Below, one piece after another: positions 15,301 to 27,300 of a DNA stretch of 64,000 nucleotides. The notes below the pieces were generated by a model. It was not told where the DNA came from, ran no database searches, and worked only from the letters and a program-made list of their open reading frames with translations. This DNA comes from Manis javanica (lineage: Eukaryota > Chordata > Mammalia > Pholidota > Manidae): the NCBI RefSeq assembly GCF_040802235.1, contig NC_133158.1, positions 11,806,001 to 11,870,000 on the forward strand. Reading direction: 5' to 3'. The stretch's first letter is position 1, and each line of letters opens with the position of its first letter. The position numbers were made by a program, and so were the translations under genes.

Positions 15301-18300
15301 TGACCAAATCAAAACGGAGATCCAGCAATATATGGAAACAAATGACAACAACAACACTAAGCCCCAACTACTGTGGGATACAGCAAAAGCAGTCTTAAGA
15401 GGAAAGTATATAGCAATCCAGGCATATTTAAAAAAGGAAGAAAAATCCCAAATAAATGGTCTAACATCACAATTATCAAAATTGGAAAAAGAAGAACAAA
15501 TGAGGCCTAAGGTCAGCAGAAGGAGGGACATAATAAAGATCAGAGAAGAAATAAATAAAATTGAGAAGAATAAAACAGTAGCAAAAATCAATGAAACCAA
15601 GAGCTGGTTCTTTGAGAAAATAAACAAAATAGGTAAGCCTCTAGCCAGACTTATTAAGAGGAAAAGAGAGTCAACGTACATCAACAGTATCAGAAACGAG
15701 AAAGGAAAAATCACGACGGACCCCACAGAAATACAAAGAATTATTAGTGAGTACTATGAAAACCTATATGCTAACAAGCTGGGAAACCTAGGAGAAATGG
15801 ACAACTTCCTAGAAAAATACAACCTTCCAAGACTGACCCAGAAAGAAACAGAAAATCTAAACAGACCACTTACCAGCAACGAAATTGAAGCAGTAATCAA
15901 AAAACTACCAAAGAACAAAACCCCCGGGCCAGATGGATTCACCTCGGAATTTTATCAGACATACAGGGAAGACATAATACCCATTCTCCTTAAAGTTTTC
16001 CAAAAAATAGAAGAGGAGGGGATACTCCCAAACTCATTCTATGAAGCCAACATCACCCTAATACCAAAACCAGGCAAAGACCCCACCAAAAAAGAAAATT
16101 ACAGACCAATATCCCTGATGAACGTAGATGCAAAAATACTCAACAAAATATTAGCAAACTGAATTCAAAAATACATCGAAAGGATCGTACACCATGACCA
16201 AGTGGGATTCATCCCAGGGATGCAAGGATGGTACAACATTCGAAAGTCCATCAACATCATCCACCACATCAACAAAAAGAAAGACAAAAACCACATGATC
16301 ATCTCCATAGATGCTGAAAAAGCATTTGACAAAGTTCAACATCCATTCATGATAAAAACTCTCAGCAAAATGGGAATAGAGGGCAAGCACCTAAACATGA
16401 TAGAGACCATCTATGATATACCCACAGCCAACATTATATTGAACAGCGAGAAGCTAAAAGCTTTTCCTCTGAGATCAGGAACTAGACAGGGATGCCCACT
16501 CTCCCCACTGTTATTTAACATAGTACTGGAGGTCCTAGCCATGGCAATTAGACAAAACAAAGAAATACAAGGAATCCAGATTGGTAAAGAAGAAGTTAAA
16601 CTGTCACTATTTGCAGATGACATGATACTATACATAAAAAACCCTAAAGACTCCACCCCAAAACTACTAGAACTGATAACGGAATACAGCAAAGTTACAG
16701 GATACAAAATTAACACACAGAAATCTGTGGCTTTCCTATACACTAACAATGAACCAACAGAAAGAGAAATCAGGAAAAGAACTCCATTCACAATTGCATC
16801 AAAAAAAAATACCTAGGAATAAACCTAACCAAAGAAGTGAAAGACTTATACTCTGAAAACTACAAGTCACTCTTAAGAGAAATTAAAGGGGACACTAACA
16901 AATGGAAACTCATCCCATGCTTGTGGCTAGGAAGAATTAATATAGTCAAAATGGCCATCCTGCCTAAAGCAATATACAGATTTGATGCAATCCCTATGAA
17001 ACTACCAGCAACATTCTTCAATGAACTGGAACAAATAATTCAAAAATTCATATGGAAACACCCAAGACCCCAAATAGCCAAAGCAATCCTGAGAAAGAAG
17101 AATAAAGTAGGGGGGATCTCACTCCCCAACTTCAAGCTCTTCTATAAAGCCATAGTAATCAAGACAATTTGGTACTGGCACAAGAACAGAGCCACAGACC
17201 AATGGAACAGACTAGAGAATCCAGACATTAACCCAGACATATATGGTCAATTAATATTTTGATAAAGGAGCCATGGACATACATTGGCGAAATGACAGTC
17301 TCTTCAACAGATGGTGCTGGCAAAACTGGACAGCTACATGTAGGAGAATGAAACTGGACCATTGCCTAACCCCATATACAAAAGTAAACTCAAAATGGAT
17401 CAAAGACCTGAATGTAAGTCATGAAACCATTAAACTCTTGGAAAAACACATAGGCAAAAACCTCTTAGACATAAACATGAGTGACCTCTTCTTGAACATA
17501 TCTCCATGGGCAAGGAAAACAACAGCAAAAATGAACAAGTGGGCCTATATTAAGCAGCAGCAAAAGACACCATCAATAGAACAAAAAGGAGCCCTACAAT
17601 ATGGGAGAATATATTTGAAAATGACAGATCCGATAAAGGCTTGACATCCAGAATATATAAAGAGCTCACACGCCTCAACAAACAAAAAACGAATAACCCA
17701 ATTAAAAAATGGGCAGAGGAACTGAACAGACAGTTCTCTAAAAAAGAAATACAGATGGCCAACAGACACATGAAAAGATGCTCCACATTGCTAATTATCA
17801 GAGAAATGCAAATTAAAACTACAATGAGGTATCACCTCACACCAGTAAGGACGGCTGCCATCCAAAAGACAAACAACAACAAATGTTGGCGAGGCTGTGG
17901 AAAAAGGGGAACCTTCCTACACTGCTGGTGGGAATGTAAATTAGTTCAACCATTGTGGAAAGCAGTATGGAGGTTCATCAAAATGCTCAAAACAGACTTT
18001 GACCCAGGAATTCCACTCCTAGGAATTTACCCTAAGAACACAGCAATCAAGTTTGAGAAAGACAGATGCACCCCTATGTTTATCGCAGCACTATTTACAA
18101 TAGCCAAGAATTGGAAGCAACCTAAATGTCCATTGATAGATGAATGGATAAAGAAGATGTGGTACATATACACAATGGAATACTACTCAGCCATAAGAAA
18201 AGGGCAAATCCTACCATTTGCAGCAACATGGATGGAGCTGGAGGGTATTATGCTCAGCGAAATAACCCAAGCGGAGAAAGAGAAATACCAAATGATTTCA

Positions 18301-21300
18301 CTCATCTGTGTAGTATAAGAACAAAGGAAAAACTGAAGGAACAAAACAGCAGCAGAATCACAGAACCCAAGAGTGGACTAACAGGTACCAAAGGGAAAGG
18401 GACTGGGGAGGATGGGTGGGTAGGGAGGGATAAGGGGGGAGGAAGAAGAAGGGGGGTATTAAGATTAGCATGCATGGGGGGATGGGAGAAAGGGAAGGGC
18501 TGTACAACACACAGAAGACAAGTAGTGATTCTACAACATTTTGCTATGCTGATGGACAGTGACTGTAAAGCAGTTTATAGGGGGGACCTGGTTATACAGA
18601 GGATCAAAGCCTAAGTTGGCTACCCCGAAAATGAACTAAGATACGATATGAAAAAGAACTTCCAACACCAGCACTCTCTGGAAGACTCATGCCAGAAGAT
18701 GATCATCAAAAAACTCCAACAAAGATCCATGCGCTGCTACAGGTGTAGATGCACCCATCCCACTGGTTCCTGGACTTGCCATGGGAATGAAGAAGGAGAT
18801 ATCTAAGCTGGCCTGTGCATACAGTAAAACAACAAATTTGACTGGATCTATACTGTTGGAACTCAACCAAGAATTAGGAGAAGTGCAAATTGTAGCGCTC
18901 CAAAATCTTACAACTACAGACTATTTACTGTTAAAAGAACATATGGGATGTGAACAGTCCCCAGGAATGGGCTGTTTTAATTTGTCTGATTTCTCTCAGA
19001 CTGTTCAAGTTCAGTTGGACAATATCCATCATATCATAGATAAGTTTTCACAAATGCCTAAGGTGCCTAACTGGTTTTCTTGGTTTCACTGGAGATGGCT
19101 GGTAATTATAGATCTGCTTTGGTTATGTAGCTGTATTCCTATTATGTTAATGTGTGTACACAATTTAATTAGTAGTTTAAAACCTACACATGCTTAAGTT
19201 ACTCTACAAGAAGATATGTCAAAGAAATAACCAATCTTCCCATATTTTCTTCCGCCTGCTACTTCTATTGCTTTTCTTCTTCCTTCCTAATTACAACCCC
19301 TAAATAGAATTCGTGCCTCATATCGAATTTACCGAGTATCATAATTCCTCCAGGTGGTAAAGATACCTCGAGACAAGTGCTGGGCATAGAAGCCACAGGG
19401 CATAAATCTGCAAAGAAGTAAAAAGCTAACCTTTTCAAACAATATGGTTTCTCTCTCACTTACCAACTTTACATTCCCCTGTATGGCCCCGGAAGATGAC
19501 TGGTTAGCCAGAGACGGGTAAGATTCCTCAAGGGAGGAACAACCTAAGACAGGCACAGTCGCAGGGGGGCCATCAGGCGAGAAATTGGGGATCAACAGAG
19601 GTGATGCTTAGAACCTCACCCCCCCTGTTCTGAGAGAAATCTGCTGCATCCATGGATGTTTTATTGCCCTTGTCTAGCTTGGATTAACACATAGTCTACA
19701 GGCACACACCTGATCATCTACATTTGCTCTCTTACAACACTAAACTATGTTTTCTACCTTTATCTTGCATCTACCTACCACTTCAGCATTTTATTAAAAA
19801 TAATAATAATAAAGAGAGAAATGTGGTATCCACATATAAATCAAATATAAAAATCAAACAAATATTCATATTTGGACTGACTGTTTATAGTTCATAATGC
19901 ATTATCAAAACCAAAAGTTTCTGTGATGACTGCCCTTGCACTGTTCACCATGTAACTTATTCACTATGTAAGAATTTGTTCTCCATGTAAGAACTTGTTC
20001 GTTATGCTTCAGAAGATTGGAGACTGACGAAAATTTGGCTTGGGGTGGATTAATGATTGTGCATTGAGCATTGACTCCCCTATACAGAATTTTATTGTTG
20101 TTAACAACCATTTGATCAATAAATAGGAGAGATGCCCTCACAAAAAAAAAAAAAGTACACACTTCCAATTGTAAAATAAATAAGTAACCGGGATGTAATG
20201 TATAGCATAAGAAATGTAGTCAAAATATTGTAACAACTTGGTATGGTGATAGCTGGTACCTACAATTATCATGTGTATCAATGTTGAATCACTGTGTTGT
20301 ACACCTGAAACTAATGTAATACGGTGTGCCAACTACCCTTCAATAAAAAATAATTATCTACAAAAAAAAATTGATGCGGACAGATAATTATGACAAGTCT
20401 GATTAAAGAAGCATCTGCTATTAGAGAAGTCTTCAGAGCATTTGATATGTTGTTTTATGGTAAATTCAGAGGAGAGAGGTAGACATTATTTCCCAAAATC
20501 TTTTCATCAGAGGATCTTCAGTTTCCCTCCTAGAGCATCTGGTGGAGCTTATGCTGTGTGGAATACTCTGATATATGCTTTTGTTGGTATAAAAGGAAAC
20601 ACACAGGCTCTAGAGCAAAATAGATATGAGTTTGAATCTCAACCTCACTACTTACTCTTTAGCCAAATTGCTTAATCTTATTAGCCTCATGTTCCTCATC
20701 TATAAATTAAAGACATAATACTAAATGTATTGATCCATTAATTGATATCATAGGAGACAATAGCATCTACTCAGGAGTAACATGGGGATTCAATAATATT
20801 AAGTATAAACATTTAGCAGTTATTAATACTCTGTTATCATCATCAGACATCAGGCTCCAAAACATTGATGAGCTCTTCCCCAGACTAGAACCAGTTTTCT
20901 CAGAATCAGTATGAAGGCTGAAATAAAGTAGCTGCCCAGTCATAAGTACTGGAATAACACATCTGGTCTGATCTACTGTGTCAGAAGGATGTGTGTAGGA
21001 GTGCATCTAAATGTCAGTTTCCACAGCCTGTGTAAACACTGAAATGTCATTCCATGTTTGGTAAAATTCACAAGGAGCATTGCATGAGTCTTCCAAATAT
21101 GGCCCAGGAACCAATTTTCTTCTGGGAAAAGTATAGGGCCAGGGCTAGAAGCATTTAATCTGTGTGAGCAAGCATCTGGGAGTCCTTCATTTGAAGTGAA
21201 TTACTTGTGTTAATTGGCTACTAAGTTATTGTGATTGCATGTTAGAGTCACAGATAAACCCTCTTGGACTCTGATGTGTTTTCCACCCTAAAATGTCAAC

Positions 21301-24300
21301 ATGGTGGGTGAGCTGCCATGGAGAACACCAAGGACGCAACTGCTTTATGGTATCTGAGTCCCGTGTGGTTAGCGTTGCTCAGTGCTAGATTCAATACTAT
21401 AATCTTGAACATGTTGACTTGGAGTAATATGCGTGATTAGGTGGCTTAATTGCATGTTGTAAAGGAAGCTCTGACCTTTCCAGTCCCATTCTGGATGTGG
21501 TATTGTGCTATTGGGAGGAGGGTGAGCCAAATGTGTGGGGGAATTTGACAGGAGCAGTGTTCCCTTGTGTAGTTACTCAAGTGTACTCAATACTTTTAGA
21601 AACCATGGGAACAATGCCTTAACTACAGTGGCCATTTACTATTTAAGGGAAGTTTTGTAGAAGTCAAGTTGCCTTGAACAAGGATTCAGGAGCATTATCG
21701 CTAAATTGTGAATGTTGAAAGTCCAACATCAGCATGTTCAGTTCTCTAATTTTTAGCCAATTTGGGAAAGTAATACAACATTGAAGATTAAAGACATTAT
21801 ATTCTTGTCCATCAATCCACTAGCTAAAAATATTACAGACTAGCAGTGCTGTGATCATTCCACATGACATCAAAAAGATGCAAATATAAATCCTGTCATT
21901 TGCAAAATATTTTACAGTTTAAAAACTAACTTCACATTCATTATAGTGTGAGGGAAAGCAATGTGAGAGAAGACAAAGCAGACATCTTTTTCCTGATTTG
22001 ATGGTTGAAAGAGAAAAGCAGAAATGTTAAATGGATTGTAGCAGTGAAGATGGAACATAAATCCAAGTCTTTTAACATCAAGTCCATAGTTTCCTCCCCT
22101 CCTGTGGTATCTATAATGGGAAGACACCTATTCTGAAAGTAAGTATATTCCTGGGGCATCTTACAGCCTGCGGATGAGACCCAGAATTTTGAAATACAAA
22201 TTAATTTTGCCAGAAAGCTGTATTGTTTCTTGACAGTGTGTGTAATTCCCAAGAATGAAATGAAATGGCTTGGCATCTTTTGTCAAAGTTACCTAAAAAT
22301 TAGGCAGGGCCTGCCTGCACAGGGTGGAATGTACTAGAAGGAAAGCTATTACCCAGACAACCCAGCCCTCAGTCATTGAAATGTCCTGATAATTGCAAAA
22401 GGTATGTTTGGAACCTGAATTGTTGATATAATTGACCCAATTTTCTCCGTGGCTTTATATGTGAATGCAGTTATGCATAAAACCACCAGGCACTGATAAG
22501 TCTCTGCCCCCAGCCATAAATTACCTCCAAAACAGCATCCTCCGGATCCTTGGCTGCTACTCTGTAAATGACTGTGCCCAAGGCAGTGTCTTCTAGGATA
22601 TAAATCTCAGTAACTGCCAGAAAATGTGAAATACATATGCTTGAATGAGTGTCACCATGATAAGCCCAAAACCCCTCATCCAATCCTGGATTTTATGTAA
22701 AGCTTACAGCTTTGTGCTTGCTCAGTATAGATGTTTTTATAGGGTGATTCCCTTTAATCTTAAAAATCATAACTATAATAATAATAACAGTAATAAATGT
22801 GAGTTATCAAGTGTCCATCTTGTGACAGGTAATAAAAGGATTTTTAAATGTAAGCGATAATGATGAACTTTTTCTGAGCACTTGTTAATTGCTAAGTACT
22901 TAACATGGGCAACTTGACTATTATTTCCATTTTACTGGGGTGTAGAAAGATTAAGTTACTAACTCAAGGTCACATCTAATACACTAATATTGTCTGTTTT
23001 TTAAATTCATGTCTGTCTTTTCCTGATGTTTTCCTGTTTTCTATCCATTTTTAAAACAGTAGGGACCACAAACATGCACATTTACTGGGTGGGACAGTGG
23101 GAGACTCCTCAGGGTCTGAGGGAGGGACCCTCCCTGCCCCCCTGCCCTCCCCACCCTCCACCTGGAGAAGCTGCTGCTCCACCATTTGGCCAAGAAGGCA
23201 GGATCTTTTAAGGAAAGGAGTCCCCGGGCCGGCGTGAACACCGCTTAGGACACTGGCTTGGCCATCTCGTAAGAAAACATTTAGGGACTGTCCACAGGTA
23301 ACCTAGTACCAGGCTCACTGTTTTAGAAGTCAGAGAGCCTGATATGACCTTGGATCTGCCTTTGAGGAGTTTATCATCTGCTTGGGGGAAGGGAATAGAA
23401 GGAACCTAACATTTATTCAGCACCTACGCTATGCCTGGCACAATGATTGGCACGTCAACACACTGTTGCAGGCTGAGCTACATTGAGAAGGGATTACTAC
23501 CTCTGTTTAACCAATGAGGAAACTGAGGCTCGGGCAGGATTAGAAACTCTCCCCACTTAGTGGCCACCCCAACATCTCAACCTCAAATGTTTATGTTTTT
23601 AATAGAGATCATTGGATCATCCACATGTAGGTTTTGGGTTTAAATATTTGAATACATAGAGACAAGTGATTAGAAAGAATGAGAAAATAGGGAGATTTAT
23701 ATACAGTGAAAATCAAATAGAAAATTAGAGAAAGAACAAATAAGATATGACCCCGGTCCTCATAAAGCTTCTAGCTTAATAACCCGGACATACTATTAAT
23801 TAAATAATCACACAAAGGAATTATTTTAATATACAATAATCAGAGAAATAAGTAGCTTTTAATGCTGAACAAGTTACTTCACCTTTTTAAGTCTACTAAC
23901 TCCTCTATGCAATGCAAATATGACTAGAACCTCCCATATGAAGCTCTTAGGACAGGGCTACATAGCGCCTGGTAAGTGGCAGCCATTCATCATTACTTTT
24001 GCTATAATTATTCTCCCTATTTCACCTATGGCTATGGCACTATGAGAGCGCATAGGGCACAGGGCATGAAGTATACACATGTATGTCCACTGGATCCTTC
24101 TCCCCCCGAGAGAAGAACTCTGTACCTTGGTCTCCTCGAGCAAGGGATCCAGTGAAGGTGGGTGGCTCATTGACATCTGCGATCTGGATTAAAATGGTCT
24201 CTGATGCTGTTGCCCCATGGTCGTCTTTGGCATAGATTGTCAGAGAGTAGAGAGTAACCATCTCAAAGTCCAGCCTGGGTACTCCAGTGGTAAGTAACTA

Positions 24301-27300
24301 AATTTCAGGAAGTTGTAGAATAATGGAGTAAATGACTGACTTCATAAGGATGTACACAGAATATTTTAGATCTATAATGCTTAGTATGAATCAGCATTTT
24401 TTTAAAAAAAGGCATAAAAATCTTGTATTTAAAATGTGGAAGCAAGGTGATCTGACTTATTAAAAACTTACATTAACAAAGAGTTCATTCATGTTATATC
24501 AAATGGTTTCTCTGTCATCCTTCCTACCATTCCATGTTATTCTTTCTAATAACAAGTTTATGGAGTCCCTCCCTCAATTCTAATTTGTCAGGGAGTATCC
24601 TAAGTACTTTACAAACGTCCCATTCTGTCCTTGCTATTGCAAGTGGGTACTCTACTTGGGTACAGATGTAGAAATTGAGGCTTGGAGAGGTTAAGCAGCT
24701 TGGCCAAGTTTTCACAGATAGAAAGTACAATGACTCTGGACTTCATCTAATTTCACACGCATGTTCTTAATCATAAGCCTCAACTGTCTAGGGCCTAAAA
24801 GTGGATGAAGAGTCTCTTTCCTCCCTCATTCAGTCACCCACATGTCCTGTTCTAGGCTTCCTTTGTGGTCTCACACTGGCTTTCGAACTGCTCTCCTCAG
24901 GGCTCCCCTAAGGTTGACCATCAATAACACTGGACTCAAATTCCATCTCTAGTATGAAAGGCTTTCAAGACTTTGACCATGACCCTTCAGGTCTCAAATC
25001 TGGATTTTTTTGCCCTTAAATGAAAGCAATGAATATTCTGTCACTAATGTTCTTTGCATATCTCACATGATGTAAATAGGTTAAGAAATGCTTGTTTCTG
25101 AAATGTTCCCACTGGTAAAGTAACAGAAAACAAAGGTTTTATTGAATAGCAAAACCCACTGGAAAGGGTTGGCCACTTGTCTTTGTCAAACCATGATGTT
25201 CTATGTCAAACCATGAACCCTTTGTCTAAAATGATGATGGGTTTGAAAGCAATACTAATAGTTCACATGTATTGAGCCCTTACTGTGTACCAACTGCAAG
25301 TGTTTAATTGGAATTATATAATTTAACACTGAAAAAAACCCTAAACAATGTGACTGGTATTTTTCATATGCCCATTTGACAAATAAAAAACAGAGGCTTA
25401 GCAAGGTCACCAAGCAAAGGACAGAGGCAGGGTGTAAATCTGGGCTTTGATACTGAAGTCTGTGCTCTTAGCCACACTGCTCCACTCTGGTATGCCTGCC
25501 TTTCCAGTATTAGAATCACCAGCTCTCAGAAGAAAGGATCCTCCTGCCACCCCAACAAGCTCATACTAATACGAGCTAACATTTAATGAGCACTTTCTAT
25601 GTGCCAAGCATTGCTTTCAATTCTTTACCTCATTTAAACATCCAAAGAAACCTATGAGCAAGGTACTATTATTAGCTCCATTTCACAGATGAAGCAACTG
25701 GAGATTAGATTATGTAATGCAGCTAGGAAAGTCATGCTGCGGAAGGGCAGAACCTGAACCCAGTTCCTGCCAGTCTGCCCTTCCCACTGACAAACAGTAT
25801 GAGTTACTGTGACACCTGAATATCAAACCCCATCACCACCACCAGGAGAAGCCAGTAATACATTCATATTTGATGATTTTTCTCTACTAAACACTTAACA
25901 CAGGTTGGAGACTTTATCTCTATAATTCTTCTAATTATCCCATAGAGCAAATGCTGTTATCATCTTCATGCTACCAATGAGGTAACTGAAGCTCAGAAAT
26001 TTATGCCCAAGTCACAGAGGTAGTAAGTGGCAGCTAAGATTTAATGTCAGGTCTGCCTGACTTAAAAACCTGTTTTCTTTTCATCATACCCTGAATGCTT
26101 CCTGATAAGTTAATTTAATACCATAGCCTGATTTGAAGATACACAGGAGTTTCAAGCTGTAATTAAGCACAGTCTGTTCTCAAGCACACCCTGAACAAAG
26201 CCCCAGGCTCAGGCTGGTCCCACTGCTTTAGGTTCCCTCTGCCCTGGGATCCCCATAGGGGAAGCAACTGTGTCTTTCTTGCTCCCTAGCACTTTACACA
26301 GTGTTGGGCTTTTCAGCACTTACTGAATTTTTAAAAATGCAAATGCTTACTTTTCACACTTGATAATGGAAGAAGACAGGAAGGTGGTTGTGGTCCCTTC
26401 TACTTGATTGCTCTCATCCAAAGAACACAGAGTGCACACACTGAGGGTAATTTGGATTCCTTTTCCTCTCCTGCCTGTGCCACCCTGTTTGTGCTACTCA
26501 GTGACAAGTAGCAATTTGAAGATTATATAACCAGAGCACACCTTGTCTCATTTCCATTAATTTATCTATATAATCAGTTCACTTTAAGCTTTGCTATTGT
26601 TTCTCAAGAAGACTAGTTCAGTTTTGGGTTTGTTTTTTTTTTTTTTGACTGCCTGCCCAGTCACCCTTCCTTAAGCTTAGTATTTTGCAAACCAAACAAG
26701 GAGGGAAGTTAACAAAGGATAGTGATATGCTAAACCTCAAATAGAACAGCATATTCCCTTTTGTATTGTAATGTGGTAGAGACAGATTTTTAGGTCATTG
26801 GGTTTTGCCTTTATCTGCAGGTTAATTTCCATGCTAGGAAAGTTTTTCATAATTGAACTATTTCTAAATCTACCTAGAGCTGATCTATTATGACACAGTT
26901 ATGATAATGTGACCATCTTTCTTATAGTGTTTTGTTATCTGTAATTTGACTACAACAGTGCTGAATATTTAAGCATAAATATATTAATCATAGTAACAAC
27001 CACTGTGTGTTAATTGCTTGTTACCGTCCCAGCACTAAGAAGGCACTTTGCACACTCTCTCATGGGGTCTTCTTACCACCCCCTGAGTGAGGTGATATTA
27101 TTATCTATCTATCTCTTTGTCCAGAAAAGAAAACCAAAGAACAGAAAAGTCAAGTAGCTTATCCACGGCCACCTGGCTACTGGGGGAGCTACGATTCACA
27201 CCTAAGTTTGTCCAGATCTTAAAACCCATGCTTAGAAGAACTGTAATTCACTACCTCACCAAAAGCAAATCATAAAAAAACAAAATCAATAAGCAAACTA

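Larger units (their letters stand above)
18586..20154 (+). mobile_element. Env-derived processed retroposon, copy 1
   Basis: Aligns by eye over its full length with the reverse complement of 39945-41561. Order: short 5' leader, the transmembrane-subunit part of a retroviral envelope frame (about 18730-19197), a 600-base 3' region, a purine tract at 19811-19823, an LTR-like U3-R segment from about 19822, AATAAA at 20118-20123 and a 13-base poly(A) at 20142-20154. No gag or pol. This is the structure of a short spliced viral mRNA copied by LINE-1 machinery. The left border with the LINE-1 is not exact and I find no clear target-site duplication for it. Confidence 0.8.
12696..20365 (+). mobile_element. 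Full-length LINE-1 with nested env-derived retroposon in its 3' part
   Basis: Starts with the G-rich LINE-1 5' end, followed by a 5' UTR, ORF1, ORF2, a 3' UTR and an A9 tail at 20362-20370. It is flanked by an 18-bp target-site duplication with one mismatch (12678-12695 and 20366-20383). Length without the nested insert is about 6.1 kb, normal for a complete LINE-1. Both ORFs carry frameshifts and stops, so this copy cannot move by itself. It lies antisense in CDHR18 intron 4. The sequence is only lightly decayed, so it is a fairly recent lineage. Confidence 0.93.
325..22524 (-). other. CDHR18: CDHR18 intron 4 (22.2 kb)
   Basis: No further exon recognised. Repeat content is listed separately. 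Stretches in which I see nothing identifiable: about 1050-2365, 3145-4790, 4980-5820, 8250-8780, 9260-10530 and 20835-22520. 3540-3960 begins with a fragment resembling the TCTAGAGAAACAGA-type repeat start and may be an old transposon. Confidence 0.75.
22614..24125 (-). other. CDHR18: CDHR18 intron 3
   Basis: 1.5-kb intron with two MIR elements (22855-23000, 23395-23600). The stretch 23000-23395 is GC-richer, with a C/CT-rich patch at 23125-23165. 23600-24125 shows nothing recognisable. Confidence 0.7.

Noticed and set aside
14791-17786. Minus-strand ORFs opposite LINE-1 ORF2
   Set aside because: Shadow frames of a coding region; hydrophobic text arises from A-rich sense codons read in reverse.
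19265-19595. Minus-strand ORFs in the env-derived element (also 40520-40850 in copy 2)
   Set aside because: Found in both copies, but antisense to the viral mRNA and in its 3' region. Same-strand conservation follows from the shared origin. No start context or domain seen.
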